Position numbers and translations under genes: made by a program
In this document: positions 47,980 through 55,553 of the stretch, one piece after another
Position numbering within the stretch: the stretch's first letter is position 1
How the letters are laid out: the number at the start of each line of letters is the position of its first letter
The notes under the pieces: generated by a model
Databases searched by the model: none
What the model was told of the DNA's origin: nothing
Seen by the model: the letters and a program-made list of their open reading frames with translations, nothing else
Assembly: GCF_020410745.1 (NCBI RefSeq)
Contig: NZ_CP084528.1
Location: 1,054,001 to 1,118,000 of the forward strand
DNA length: 64,000 nucleotides
Origin: Kaistella polysaccharea
Lineage (GTDB): Bacteria > Bacteroidota > Bacteroidia > Flavobacteriales > Weeksellaceae
Direction: 5' to 3'

Positions 47980-48711
47980 TTAAGATTCTTTAGTTATAGT
48001 GGGTTTATAATCGATAAAGTTTTTACTTTCAGAAATAGCAGCAGCATTTTCCAGAATAAAGTTTTTACCAGCTAAAAGTTCCGTTAAAAGAGTGCGCATC
48101 TGTTCAGCAGCTACTTCCGGTAAATGCGATTTTTTTGCAGCTTCAATCACCTGCCGTTTCCCGTTTTGTTGAATTTTTGCCAAATCATCTTTACTGAAAA
48201 GATTGAAAAACTGCTCTTCGATATTGTAATATTTGTAATCTGTTTCTGTAGAAAGAATTTGAGGTGCCGGAAAATTGAGCAGTTTAACTTTTCTATTGAC
48301 CTCATCAACCTCCCACTGAAATTTTTCAAAATCATAACCCACCAAAATTTTCGCTTCGATAATCACCAAAGCTTTCTTTTTGGAAGGAATAAAGTTGAAG
48401 AGTTTCGTCGATTCTTCATAATTATAAATTTCATTGAAATGTCCTTCGGCGGAAACCACTTTAAAAACCTTTCGCATACTTTCAGCAATTGTATGAGAAC
48501 TTTCGGTAATTACTGGTGCAGAAGATGTCATTTTTTTTGAGGCTAAAAAGGCAATCGCGCCACCTAAAACCAATCCAAGAAGCAACATCAAAAGTGTCAT
48601 CATGGAATTTATTGAGGAACTCTGTGTCATCTGATAAAGAATATATCCAATAAAAATAACAGCTAACGCTCCTAAAGACCAGAAAATAAATTTATATTTT
48701 TTAAAGTTCAT
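47980..48711 (-). CDS. DUF4230 membrane-anchored protein
   Basis: This 243-residue protein has two N-terminal membrane segments (FIFWSLGALAVIFIGYILY and MTLLMLLLGLVLGGAIAFLAS) and a soluble DUF4230 domain with ALVIIEAKILVGYDFEKFQWEVD and VKLLNFPAPQILSTETDYKYYNIEEQFFNLFS. Function unknown. It sits 99 bp beyond the amylase start, on the same strand. Confidence 0.8.
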   Translation of the reverse strand: MNFKKYKFIFWSLGALAVIFIGYILYQMTQSSSINSMMTLLMLLLGLVLGGAIAFLASKKMTSSAPVITESSHTIAESMRKVFKVVSAEGHFNEIYNYEESTKLFNFIPSKKKALVIIEAKILVGYDFEKFQWEVDEVNRKVKLLNFPAPQILSTETDYKYYNIEEQFFNLFSKDDLAKIQQNGKRQVIEAAKKSHLPEVAAEQMRTLLTELLAGKNFILENAAAISESKNFIDYKPTITKES

Positions 48712-48790
48712 TTTGTTTCAATTTACGTAAAGGTATGAATTTTCAAAAACGAATTAAGTAAGAATTAAGTTTAAAGGTTTTCTGAAGAAT

Positions 48791-49330
48791 TCACTTCTGA
48801 GGCAAAAATTTAGGCGGTAAAATCAGTTCTTCAAATTTCCCTTTAACTTCTAATTTTTTGTAATAAAGGTTTCTCGCCATTAATTTGAGCATTAAATCCT
48901 TGTCAAAAAATTTCCAGAAAGGTTCTTGGTGGACTTTCGTAGGATTTCTGATAACATCAAATGTCGTAACCCAGGAATCAGGATTGTGATAAAACTCTAT
49001 AATTCCACAATGTTTCGGAATCGTGTCTGCTTCGATCATTCCTTGTGGCAAAAGAAAACTGAATTGATTGCACGGATAATCTCCACAGGAAATTTTATCG
49101 TGTTTCAGAAATTTTTCTTTCGACTTCTGATTTTGATATTTCTTTTTAAAATCATTTTTAAAGTCAGCTTTTGAAAATTTGATTTCCAGTTCATGACTGA
49201 AGCCTTCTTCATTAATAATTAAAATATCAGCTTCCCAATCAGAATGAAAATGATTCGTCAATACCAAATCCTTCTCAAAATCACAAAATTTAGAAATATA
49301 ATTATATGTAAGTTCTTCTACTTTAAGCAT
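48791..49330 (-). CDS. uncharacterised protein with a possible PD-(D/E)XK nuclease core
   Basis: The 179-residue protein has NHFHSDWEADILIINEEGFSHELEIKFSKADF, in which the D of WEAD, with the later E and K of ELEIKFS, is arranged like a PD-(D/E)XK nuclease site (D-x(12-14)-ExK). The remainder is unremarkable, with two histidine/cysteine-bearing segments (CGDYPCNQFSFLLPQGM). It could be a repair nuclease or a phage-derived gene. The start at 49330 is the only sensible one. The assignment is a guess from the motif. Confidence 0.4.
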   Translation of the reverse strand: MLKVEELTYNYISKFCDFEKDLVLTNHFHSDWEADILIINEEGFSHELEIKFSKADFKNDFKKKYQNQKSKEKFLKHDKISCGDYPCNQFSFLLPQGMIEADTIPKHCGIIEFYHNPDSWVTTFDVIRNPTKVHQEPFWKFFDKDLMLKLMARNLYYKKLEVKGKFEELILPPKFLPQK

Positions 49331-49342
49331 GAAATTTAAAAA

Positions 49343-50389
49343 TTAAGAAACCAACAAACTGCAACCGCGAATGTCGGAATGATCAATTCGTCCTAACACT
49401 TGAAATTGGTTTTGATTAATTTCTGGCAAATCCTTGTCATTCTGAGCAACGCGAAGAATCTCAGAATTCAACAGAATTCTGCCCAAATCCTGCGTCGCAA
49501 TAAAGCTGCAGGAATGGCAGTTTGCTAAATCGATAATATTAATAGCTCCATTTCTTCCGGGTTCAACATACGAAAAAGGATCTTCGGTATTTCTAATGAG
49601 AATACGCATCCAATTTGGACAATCGTAAATATTCTGACCTAAAGAATACGCTTGAGAAAGCAATTCCGTCATCGAATATTCGGAGTAAATTTTTTCTGTT
49701 CCAAAACCTTTGTGAAAAATGGCCAACAATTCATCTTTGGTCATTTCTTGCTTACGACCTTTCATTCCGCCAGTTTCGATGATGATGAATTGATCTGAAA
49801 ATTCAACGATAAGATCATTTTTTTTAGCAAAATCCAGAAAATCCAGCAGCGCAAAAGCAACTCCGAACAAGATGACTTTTTTATTTTGCTTTGAAAGTTT
49901 CTTTAACACTTCAAAAAGTTCTGCATGGTTGTAAAGAAAATAGCCGTTTTCTGGTTTGCCTGATTTCTTCATCAGAAAATCCACCATATATATTAAGGAA
50001 GAATTCTGCTTTTCCAGATAACTTGGCAAAAGGCCGAGGAAAATATAATCTTCTGCTTTTCCAATAAACTGTTCGAAACTTTTTTCAATACTTTCCTGAT
50101 ACAACTTTTCATCAGCGATCCAATGTTTGGAAAGATTCATTTGAGTCGTTCCGGAACTTTGAAAAAACAAATCCGCCCTTTTATTTTTATCTAAAAGCGT
50201 ATGATTTTTAAACATTTCAATCGGTAAAAAAGGAATTTTTTCAATTGCCTTAATCTCGTTGGGATTAATGTTTAGAAAATCGACAAACTTTCGGTAAACC
50301 TCAATATTATTGTACTGATATTGAAAAGTTTCCAGACATTTCTGCTGGAATTCTTCTTCGGTCTGGATCTGAAAAACACTCATCGTCAT
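49343..50389 (-). CDS. LuxE/PaaK-like acyl-protein synthetase with a repeat-derived insertion
   Basis: Members of this family activate or transfer acyl groups. This 348-residue version has DLFFQSSGTTQMNLSKHW (phosphate-binding Ser/Gly loop near residue 80), the IIIETGGMKGRK motif, YSMTELLSQAYS and a C-terminal RIDHSDIRGCSLL. The start is ATG 50389 (or 50383); the frame to 50518 reads into the array upstream and is not real. An unusual stretch ILLNSEILRVAQNDKDLPEI near the C-terminus, between QDLG and the final VLGRIDHSD segment, is encoded by a dispersed repeat. The protein probably still folds. Confidence 0.75.
   Translation of the reverse strand: MTMSVFQIQTEEEFQQKCLETFQYQYNNIEVYRKFVDFLNINPNEIKAIEKIPFLPIEMFKNHTLLDKNKRADLFFQSSGTTQMNLSKHWIADEKLYQESIEKSFEQFIGKAEDYIFLGLLPSYLEKQNSSLIYMVDFLMKKSGKPENGYFLYNHAELFEVLKKLSKQNKKVILFGVAFALLDFLDFAKKNDLIVEFSDQFIIIETGGMKGRKQEMTKDELLAIFHKGFGTEKIYSEYSMTELLSQAYSLGQNIYDCPNWMRILIRNTEDPFSYVEPGRNGAINIIDLANCHSCSFIATQDLGRILLNSEILRVAQNDKDLPEINQNQFQVLGRIDHSDIRGCSLLVS
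49431..49480 (-). repeat. dispersed GTCATTCTGAGC repeat inside a coding region
   Basis: The plus strand reads TTGTCATTCTGAGCAACGCG then AAGAATCTCAGAATTC. This closely resembles the common Bacteroidota intergenic repeat TCATTCTGAGC...GAAGAATCTC. Here it is in frame inside the acyl-protein synthetase gene, where homologues are expected to have only a few linking residues. Confidence 0.65.
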
Positions 50390-50395
50390 AGTTTG

Positions 50396-50403
50396 CAAAA
50401 ATA
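50396..50403 (-). promoter_or_regulatory. -7 box for the acyl-protein synthetase gene
   Basis: The minus strand reads TATTTTTG, matching TANNTTTG, 6 bases before the start codon. It lies between the gene and the hairpin array. Confidence 0.4.
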
Positions 50404-50483
50404 CTGATAAATAATAGGAAGAAGAAACGATATACGTAACAATAATAAAGGTGAACGATGAAGATATTTTCAAAGAGAGGTAA

Positions 50484-51130
50484 AAAATATCACGCCTTCG
50501 GCGTTCATTTGCTATCATTCATGCTGTTAGAATAATATCATTCCTTCGGAATTAAAAAAACAATCATCAGTGCATTATTCGATTAAGATATATATTTGGA
50601 TAAGTGGTGAGTTGATCTTCACATTAATAAATAGGTAGCACGAACCTCGAAGCGGTTAAATTATATAACACTAATCTAGTAATTTCCGAACGCCGAAGGC
50701 GTGTTATTATTCTAAAAAATTAAAATCAGCTGAACCGCGAAGCGGTGAAATAATTATAAGAATTACCCAAATCGAAATGCAAAACGCCGAAGGCGTGTTA
50801 TTATTCTAAAAAATTAAAGTCAGCCGAACCGCGAAGCGGTGAATCAACAATTGCGTAAAAACATCGAAGTGCGAACGCCGAAGGCGTGTTATTATTCTAA
50901 AAACTACGACAGTAAAATGAACCGCGAAGCGGTGAAATAATTATAAGAATTACCAAAATCGTAACGTAAAACGCCGAAGGCGTGTTATTATTCTAAAAAA
51001 CGCTAAAGTGTACTCAACCGCGAAGCGGTGAATCAATTATTGCCTACCAACATTATAATGTAAACGCCGAAGGCGTGTTATTATTCTAAAAAATTAAAAT
51101 CAGCTAAACCGCGAAGCGGTGAAATAATCG
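50484..51130. repeat. array of two alternating GAA-loop hairpins (REP-like)
   Basis: Hairpin type I, CGCC-GAA-GGCG, occurs at 50691, 50785, 50876, 50972 and 51065, each followed by GTTATTATTCTAAAAA or a close variant. Type II, ACCGC-GAA-GCGGT, occurs at 50734, 50828, 50921, 51017 and 51108, with a one-mismatch copy at 50644. The two types alternate with a period of 90-96 bp. The tail after type II alternates between GAAATAATTATAAGAATTAC and GAATCAA-type tails, so the true unit is about 187 bp. At the left end, type I is present in the opposite orientation at 50493-50503 (CGCCTTCGGCG) and, degenerate, at 50540-50552. A Y1 transposase gene follows at once on the right. No ORF is conserved in the array. 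Confidence 0.9.
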
Positions 51131-51150
51131 TAAAAAATATTTAACAAATA

Positions 51151-51621
51151 CTACTCATCACCATAAAACTCAAATAAATATTCTTCTTGATAATCAATTT
51201 CAAATCTCTTAAGAAGTTCCACATATTCTTCTTTAAAACTCTTTTTTTCGTGATGAGTTTCCTGATTTAAAATATACTTATAAACATTATCTATCTGGGA
51301 TTGGGAATAAGAAAATGCACCGTAACCTTCCTGCCACGCAAATTTCCCCATAACAAATCTCTTTTCATTAATAAAGTTAGTCGTATTATTTTTAATGTCT
51401 CTTACGAGATCAGAAAGGCGCATACTTGGCTTTATCCCAATAAAAAGATGAACGTGATCTTCAACACCATTAATAATTATACTTTTTTGTCCTTTAGCTT
51501 TTATAATTCCGCTCATATATTTAAAAACTTCTTCTCTAAAAGTTTTCTTCAGAATATTCTCTCTGCCTTTGACGACAAAGACGAGCTGAATATAAATTTG
51601 TGAAAATGTTCCGGAACTCAT
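51151..51621 (-). CDS. IS200/REP-type Y1 (HUH) transposase
   Basis: This 156-residue protein is a single-domain Y1 transposase (Transposase_17 / TnpA_IS200 type). The HUH motif is H56-V57-H58 in EDHVHLFIG. The catalytic tyrosine is probably Y116 in NVYKYILNQ with Q120 as metal ligand. WQEGYGAFSYSQSQIDNV is typical of Bacteroidota members. These enzymes cut and rejoin single-stranded DNA at hairpins. No tnpB gene is present. The start is ATG 51621 (MSSGTFSQIYIQLVFVV), not the longer frame to 51687. It reads into the adjacent hairpin array, so the array lies downstream of its stop codon. Confidence 0.85.
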   Translation of the reverse strand: MSSGTFSQIYIQLVFVVKGRENILKKTFREEVFKYMSGIIKAKGQKSIIINGVEDHVHLFIGIKPSMRLSDLVRDIKNNTTNFINEKRFVMGKFAWQEGYGAFSYSQSQIDNVYKYILNQETHHEKKSFKEEYVELLKRFEIDYQEEYLFEFYGDE

Positions 51622-51664
51622 ATTGTATTTTTCCTTAGCAAGCGTTCTTAAAAGTACAACTTTT

Positions 51665-51707
51665 AAAAAAGAAAAAGCGAAATTCAAAATTTAAATTTGA
51701 ATTCCGC
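51665..51707 (-). terminator. terminator of the hydroxyisourate hydrolase gene
   Basis: GCGGAATTCAAAT / ATTTTGAATTTCGC (minus strand) with one mismatch, followed by a T-rich run. It separates uraH from the transposase gene. Confidence 0.65.
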
Positions 51708-51737
51708 TATAAAATTTAATTACAGAAAAAACTACTA

Positions 51738-52151
51738 TTAGTTTCCTCTATATGTCGAGTAACCGTATGCGGAAAGCGTGATTGGTACATGATAATGTGT
51801 ATTATCAGCGATTTGGAAAACCACTTCTACCCACGGATAAAAACTTTCAGTACCACTTTTTTGGAAATATTCCTTTGTATAATAAGTCAGTTTATACGTT
51901 CCATTATTTGCCGCACTGCTGTCTAAGAAATTCGGTACACGACCATTTTTGTCGGTAACTTTTTCATCTGCAAAAGCCCAGGTTTTTGTCTCTGGAATGT
52001 ATTTTTCCAGTTTAATGGTTACACCTGCTGCAGGCATTCCTTTAGAAACGTCCAGAATGTGACTGGAAAGTTGATACGTTTTTTCAGTACTTTGACCAAA
52101 TGCCGTCGTTGAAATCATCGCAAATATAAATGCGAAAATAAAATTTTTCAT
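51738..52151 (-). CDS. uraH: secreted 5-hydroxyisourate hydrolase (transthyretin-like)
   Basis: UraH hydrolyses 5-hydroxyisourate in purine degradation. The 137-residue protein carries a signal peptide (MKNFIFAFIFAMISTTAFGQ), so it works in the periplasm, unlike most cytosolic members. SSHILDVSKGMPAAGVTIKLE is the family start with the catalytic His, followed by PWVEVVFQIADNTHYHVPITLSAYGYSTYRGN, the C-terminal signature (normally YRGS, here YRGN). No uricase or OHCU decarboxylase gene lies near it. Confidence 0.9.
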   Translation of the reverse strand: MKNFIFAFIFAMISTTAFGQSTEKTYQLSSHILDVSKGMPAAGVTIKLEKYIPETKTWAFADEKVTDKNGRVPNFLDSSAANNGTYKLTYYTKEYFQKSGTESFYPWVEVVFQIADNTHYHVPITLSAYGYSTYRGN

Positions 52152-52215
52152 AAAATAAGTTAAGTTGTTAAATGGGGCACATCGAGTACCGTCAAGCGAA
52201 ATCGATTCAAGGTGG

Positions 52216-52223
52216 CAAAGATA
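52216..52223 (-). promoter_or_regulatory. uraH: -7 box for uraH
   Basis: The minus strand reads TATCTTTG, matching TANNTTTG, about 64 bases before the start codon. Confidence 0.35.
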
Positions 52224-52236
52224 ATGTCTTGAAAAT

Positions 52237-53001
52237 TTAGTTTTCGAATGTCTTCAATTGAAAATCAGTCGAAAATTCACCGTAGGTAAAGTAAGAAATC
52301 CAGTCACCAAGGTTGATGTAGAAGGCTTTTCCATTTTCTAAATCCAAAACCATTGGCAAGTGTCTATGACCATAAATGAAATAATCTATCTTTTCAGTCT
52401 TTAGTTTTTCTTTGGAATAAATAATGAGAAATTCTTTGTCTTCTCCCAAAAACTCTTTGTCTTCTTCGCCTGAAATCATTTTATTTTTAGTCGAAAAATA
52501 AATGGCCATTTTCATGGCAATATCCGGATGCAACCATTTGAAAGCCCACTGTGCTAAAGGATTGGTGAAGAGTTTTTTCATTCTTTTATATCCTTTATCG
52601 CCCGGACCTAAACCATCGCCGTGAGCAAGTAGAAAGTTCTTGCCATTGATTTCAAAATATTGTTTATCAAAAAAAACTTTGCAGCCGATTTCTTCTTCGA
52701 AATAATTTTTCATCCACAAGTCGTGGTTTCCGACAAACATATAAAGGTCTATTCCAGAATCTTTCAGTTCGGCTAATTTTCCTAAAACCCGCACATATCC
52801 TTTCGGAATAACATGATTCCACTCGTGCCAAAAATCAAACAAATCGCCCATCAAAAATAAAACCTGAGCATCAGCTTTTATTTCGTCCAGCCAACGGATA
52901 AATTTATCTTCGCGAACTTTACTTTCTTTCGGCGAAGGTGCACCAAAATGCTGATCGGAAGCGAAATAGATTTTCTTATTTGGTTCTAATTGGATTTTCA
53001 T
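52237..53001 (-). CDS. lpxH: UDP-2,3-diacylglucosamine diphosphatase (LpxH type)
   Basis: LpxH cleaves UDP-2,3-diacylglucosamine to lipid X in lipid A synthesis. The 254-residue calcineurin-like phosphoesterase has FASDQHFG, FLMGDLFDFWHEW, FVGNHDLWM, LLAHGDGLGPGD and IYGHRHLPM. The spacing matches Bacteroidota LpxH. The start at 53001 (MKIQLEPNKKIYFASD) is used. Upstream is queD with a 101 bp gap, on the same strand. Confidence 0.9.
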   Translation of the reverse strand: MKIQLEPNKKIYFASDQHFGAPSPKESKVREDKFIRWLDEIKADAQVLFLMGDLFDFWHEWNHVIPKGYVRVLGKLAELKDSGIDLYMFVGNHDLWMKNYFEEEIGCKVFFDKQYFEINGKNFLLAHGDGLGPGDKGYKRMKKLFTNPLAQWAFKWLHPDIAMKMAIYFSTKNKMISGEEDKEFLGEDKEFLIIYSKEKLKTEKIDYFIYGHRHLPMVLDLENGKAFYINLGDWISYFTYGEFSTDFQLKTFEN

Positions 53002-53102
53002 ACTGCGAGGTTCGGGTTGCAAGTTTCGAGGTCCTACAATTAATTTTTAAAAATATTTCTAATAAAGATTTAACGAATCGTCAAATTACTTAAAAAAAAT
53101 CA

Positions 53103-53552
53103 TCACATCGACTGATCTTCTGCAAACCATTCCCCGTACGAATTTTCGGTTTCATGGAGTTTAAGATAAGCTAAAGAAACGGTTTCCGGAAGTTGCTTTT
53201 TTATTTTAGCTGCGATATCATAAAGCATATTCTCGCACGTTGGCTGATAATCGCAGTAAATTACTTTATGACCTTGTTGTTCTAAATCTTCACCTAATTG
53301 TTTGTGCGGAGAATTTCCATTCAACATAACGGCATGATCCCAAACATTAAGAATTTCAGATTTTACAATTTTTTTGATATCGCCAAAATCTACAACCATT
53401 CCGTTTTTTGGATGGTCTAAATCGTTAATTGGATTTCCTTTTACCGTAACGAATAGTTTATAGGAATGTCCATGCATATTTTTGCATTTGCCATCATAAT
53501 TGTAGAGAACGTGGGCGGTTTCGAAAGTAAAAATTTTGGTGATTCGTATCAT
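53103..53552 (-). CDS. queD: 6-carboxytetrahydropterin synthase (QueD family)
   Basis: QueD makes 6-carboxytetrahydropterin on the way to queuosine. The 149-residue protein has the zinc ligands (FETAHVLYNYDGKCKNMHGHSY: His, His, His) with the catalytic Cys in GKCKNMHGH, and the C-terminal LHETENSYGEW motif. A -7 box lies 4 bases before the start. No other que genes are adjacent. Confidence 0.92.
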   Translation of the reverse strand: MIRITKIFTFETAHVLYNYDGKCKNMHGHSYKLFVTVKGNPINDLDHPKNGMVVDFGDIKKIVKSEILNVWDHAVMLNGNSPHKQLGEDLEQQGHKVIYCDYQPTCENMLYDIAAKIKKQLPETVSLAYLKLHETENSYGEWFAEDQSM

Positions 53553-53556
53553 GGGA

Positions 53557-53564
53557 CAAAGATA
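53557..53564 (-). promoter_or_regulatory. queD: -7 box for queD
   Basis: The minus strand reads TATCTTTG, matching TANNTTTG, 4 bases before the start codon, so the message would be near-leaderless. Confidence 0.45.
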
Positions 53565-53611
53565 AAGAAAGTTTCAACTTTTTTTAGTAATTACTTATTA
53601 TGCTAAATGCT

Positions 53612-53690
53612 TTTAACGCAAAGACGCAAGGATCTAATTTAATTTGTTCTCCAAAAAGTTACGAGCTTGGAGGCGTTTGACTTAGCAAAG
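53612..53690 (+). repeat. copy 2 (shortened) of the AACGCAAAGACGCAAAG repeat
   Basis: It starts TTTTAACGCAAAGACGCAA and ends GAGGCGTTTGACTTAGCAAAG. Relative to the copies at 43.62 and 55.36 kb it lacks a 22-bp block between two ACTT direct repeats. Confidence 0.65.
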
Positions 53691-53709
53691 GAAAAGATAT
53701 TGAATTAAC

Positions 53710-53736
53710 CTTGTCACGGTTTAGAACCGTGACAAG
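53710..53736. other. perfect 12-bp inverted repeat
   Basis: CTTGTCACGGTT, loop TAG, AACCGTGACAAG: a perfect hairpin followed by ATTTTGC. It may be a terminator or a small repeat element. It sits in the gene-free stretch between queD and aceA. Confidence 0.5.
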
Positions 53737-53814
53737 ATTTTGCTAGAATTAATAGGCTTTTGATAGATAAAGTTTAAAAATTACACAGAAAATTGAAGCT
53801 TATTTATATTTTAA

Positions 53815-54000
53815 GATTGGAAGAAAGCGGAATCCCGCGTGAGCGATTGCAGTGGAGATCCTTTTTTCGAAAAGGCATTCGCGGGGGCGGAAAAAGATCG
53901 GAACGGAAAGCGCGGTCTTTTGCGCTGGAAAATGTGGCTGCGAAAGGCACGCCCAAAAAAAATCCCCTCCCAAAAAAATGGGAAGGAATCTCTAACAATT
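53815..54000 (-). repeat. GC-rich degenerate dispersed repeat
   Basis: On the minus strand GGGCGTGCCTTTCGC, CGCGCTTTCCGTTCCGATC, AAAAAAGGATCTCCACTGC and AATCGCTCACGCGG. It matches the block order of the repeats at 6.93 and 43.43 kb. Together with the copy at 53612 it fills most of the 476-bp gap between queD and aceA. Confidence 0.55.
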
Positions 54001-54028
54001 TAAAAATATAGAATATTTGTATTTTTAA

Positions 54029-55315
54029 TTAATGAAACTGTTCTGCTTCGGTAGAACCGGCTAAGGCGTTCGTAGAAGAAGTTCCGTCTGTTACAACCGT
54101 TTGCACTTCATCGAAATAAGACGTTCCAACAAAACTCTGGTGTTTCACCGCGCGGAAACCTTTGGATTGCAGGGCGAATTCTCTTTCCTGCAATTCGCTG
54201 TAACCGGCCATTCCTCTTTCTTTGTACGCCAACGCCAACTCGAACATAGACGTATTTAATGCGTGGAATCCGGCTAAAGTAATGAACTGGAATTTGTAAC
54301 CCATCGCTGCTAATTCCTCGCGGAACGTCTCCATTTCTGGAACGGATAATTTCGCAGCCCAGTTGAAAGATGGTGAACAATTATATGCTAACATTTTTCC
54401 CGGGAATTTTGCGTGAATTCCTTCTGCGAATTTTCTCGCGTAATCCAAATCAGGATTTGAAGTTTCCATCCATATCAGATCGGCGTAAGGTGCATAAGCC
54501 AAACCTCTGTCGATTCCCTGCTCTACTCCATTTTTCACTTCATAGAAACCTTCACTTGTTCTTTTTCCGGTCACGAACCTTTTGTCTCTATCGTCAATAT
54601 CTGACGTCAATAAATCTGCAGCATCAGCATCAGTTCTTGCTACCAGAACGGTTGGAACGCCGCAAACATCGGCAGCCAAACGAGCGGCAACTAATTTATT
54701 AATCGCTTCCTGAGTCGGAACTAAAACTTTTCCACCTAAATGTCCACATTTTTTTGCGGATGATAATTGGTCTTCAAAGTGAACTCCGGCTGCTCCGGCT
54801 TCAATCATTTGCTTCATCAATTCAAAAGCGTTTAAGTTTCCACCGAAACCTGCTTCAGCATCTGCTACGATTGGAACTAAATAATCTTTGCAATCTTCAC
54901 TTTTAACTTCATTTACAGACTGAATTTGATCGGCGCGCAACAACGCATTATTAATTCTTTTCACTACAGACGGAACTGAATTCGCAGGATACAAACTTTG
55001 ATCTGGATACATTTCGCCACTCAAATTCGCATCGGCGGCAACTTGCCAACCTGAAAGATAAATCGCTTCCAAACCGGCGTCAACTTCCTGTACGGCTTGG
55101 TTTCCGGTTAAGGCACCTAAACCTGCTACGAAATCCTGGTTGTTTAATTTATCCCATAATTTCTCCGACATTAATTTGGCAATCGTGTAATCGAGTTTGT
55201 AAGATCCCCGAAGTTTCAATACTTTTTCTGCGGCGTACGGTCTTTTGATACCGTTCCATCTTGGACTTTCTAACCATTCTTTTTCCAGTTGCTGGATTTG
55301 TTCTTGCTTGTTCAT
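54029..55315 (-). CDS. aceA: isocitrate lyase
   Basis: AceA splits isocitrate to glyoxylate and succinate in the glyoxylate shunt. The 428-residue protein has the catalytic [13 protein letters not shown], the metal and substrate residues in [15 protein letters not shown], and YNCSPSFNW. It lies downstream of aceB on the same strand, 238 bp away, the gap holding dispersed repeats. The upstream divergent RamB-like gene probably controls both. Confidence 0.96.
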   Translation of the reverse strand: MNKQEQIQQLEKEWLESPRWNGIKRPYAAEKVLKLRGSYKLDYTIAKLMSEKLWDKLNNQDFVAGLGALTGNQAVQEVDAGLEAIYLSGWQVAADANLSGEMYPDQSLYPANSVPSVVKRINNALLRADQIQSVNEVKSEDCKDYLVPIVADAEAGFGGNLNAFELMKQMIEAGAAGVHFEDQLSSAKKCGHLGGKVLVPTQEAINKLVAARLAADVCGVPTVLVARTDADAADLLTSDIDDRDKRFVTGKRTSEGFYEVKNGVEQGIDRGLAYAPYADLIWMETSNPDLDYARKFAEGIHAKFPGKMLAYNCSPSFNWAAKLSVPEMETFREELAAMGYKFQFITLAGFHALNTSMFELALAYKERGMAGYSELQEREFALQSKGFRAVKHQSFVGTSYFDEVQTVVTDGTSSTNALAGSTEAEQFH

Positions 55316-55356
55316 ATCGATTTGTTTTTGTGATTTGTTGTTTTGTTTTGGATACT

Positions 55357-55454
55357 TTAACGCAAAGACGCAAAGTGTAAATTCGTAATACTTCTGAAAT
55401 TACGGACGCAAAGGCGTTTGACTTTGTCGAATCTTCGATTTCACTTAGCAAAGG
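55357..55454 (+). repeat. copy 3 of the AACGCAAAGACGCAAAG repeat
   Basis: TTAACGCAAAGACGCAAAG, CTTCTGAAATTACGGACGC, AAAGGCGTTTGACTTTGTCG, AATCTTCGATTTCACTTAGC. It aligns with the minus-strand segment at 43621-43720. It lies in the aceB-aceA gap. Confidence 0.75.
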
Positions 55455-55496
55455 GAATGTTCTTTTTCGTACTTTTAGAATAAAGATTATCTTAAA

Positions 55497-55530
55497 CTTT
55501 TGTGACTTTTGTGGTTTTATTCCTCGTGCC
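55497..55530 (+). repeat. half copy of a CTTTTGTGACTTTGTGG repeat
   Basis: CTTTTGTGACTTTTGTGGTT resembles one end of the element at 58801-58958. It directly follows copy 3 of the other repeat. Confidence 0.45.
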
Positions 55531-55553
55531 TCTTTTTACTTTTTCCTTGGCTC

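Noticed and set aside
50390..50518. Extension of the acyl-protein synthetase gene to 50518
   Set aside because: The added residues are composed of the inverted hairpin region and have no family similarity; a promoter box lies inside.
50484..51130. The repeat array as a CRISPR locus
   Set aside because: Repeats are two alternating hairpins with conserved tails, not identical repeats with unique spacers, and no cas gene is present.
53793..54011. Small ORFs on both strands in the queD-aceA gap
   Set aside because: They read through the GC-rich dispersed repeat and end in low-complexity sequence; no homologous pattern.
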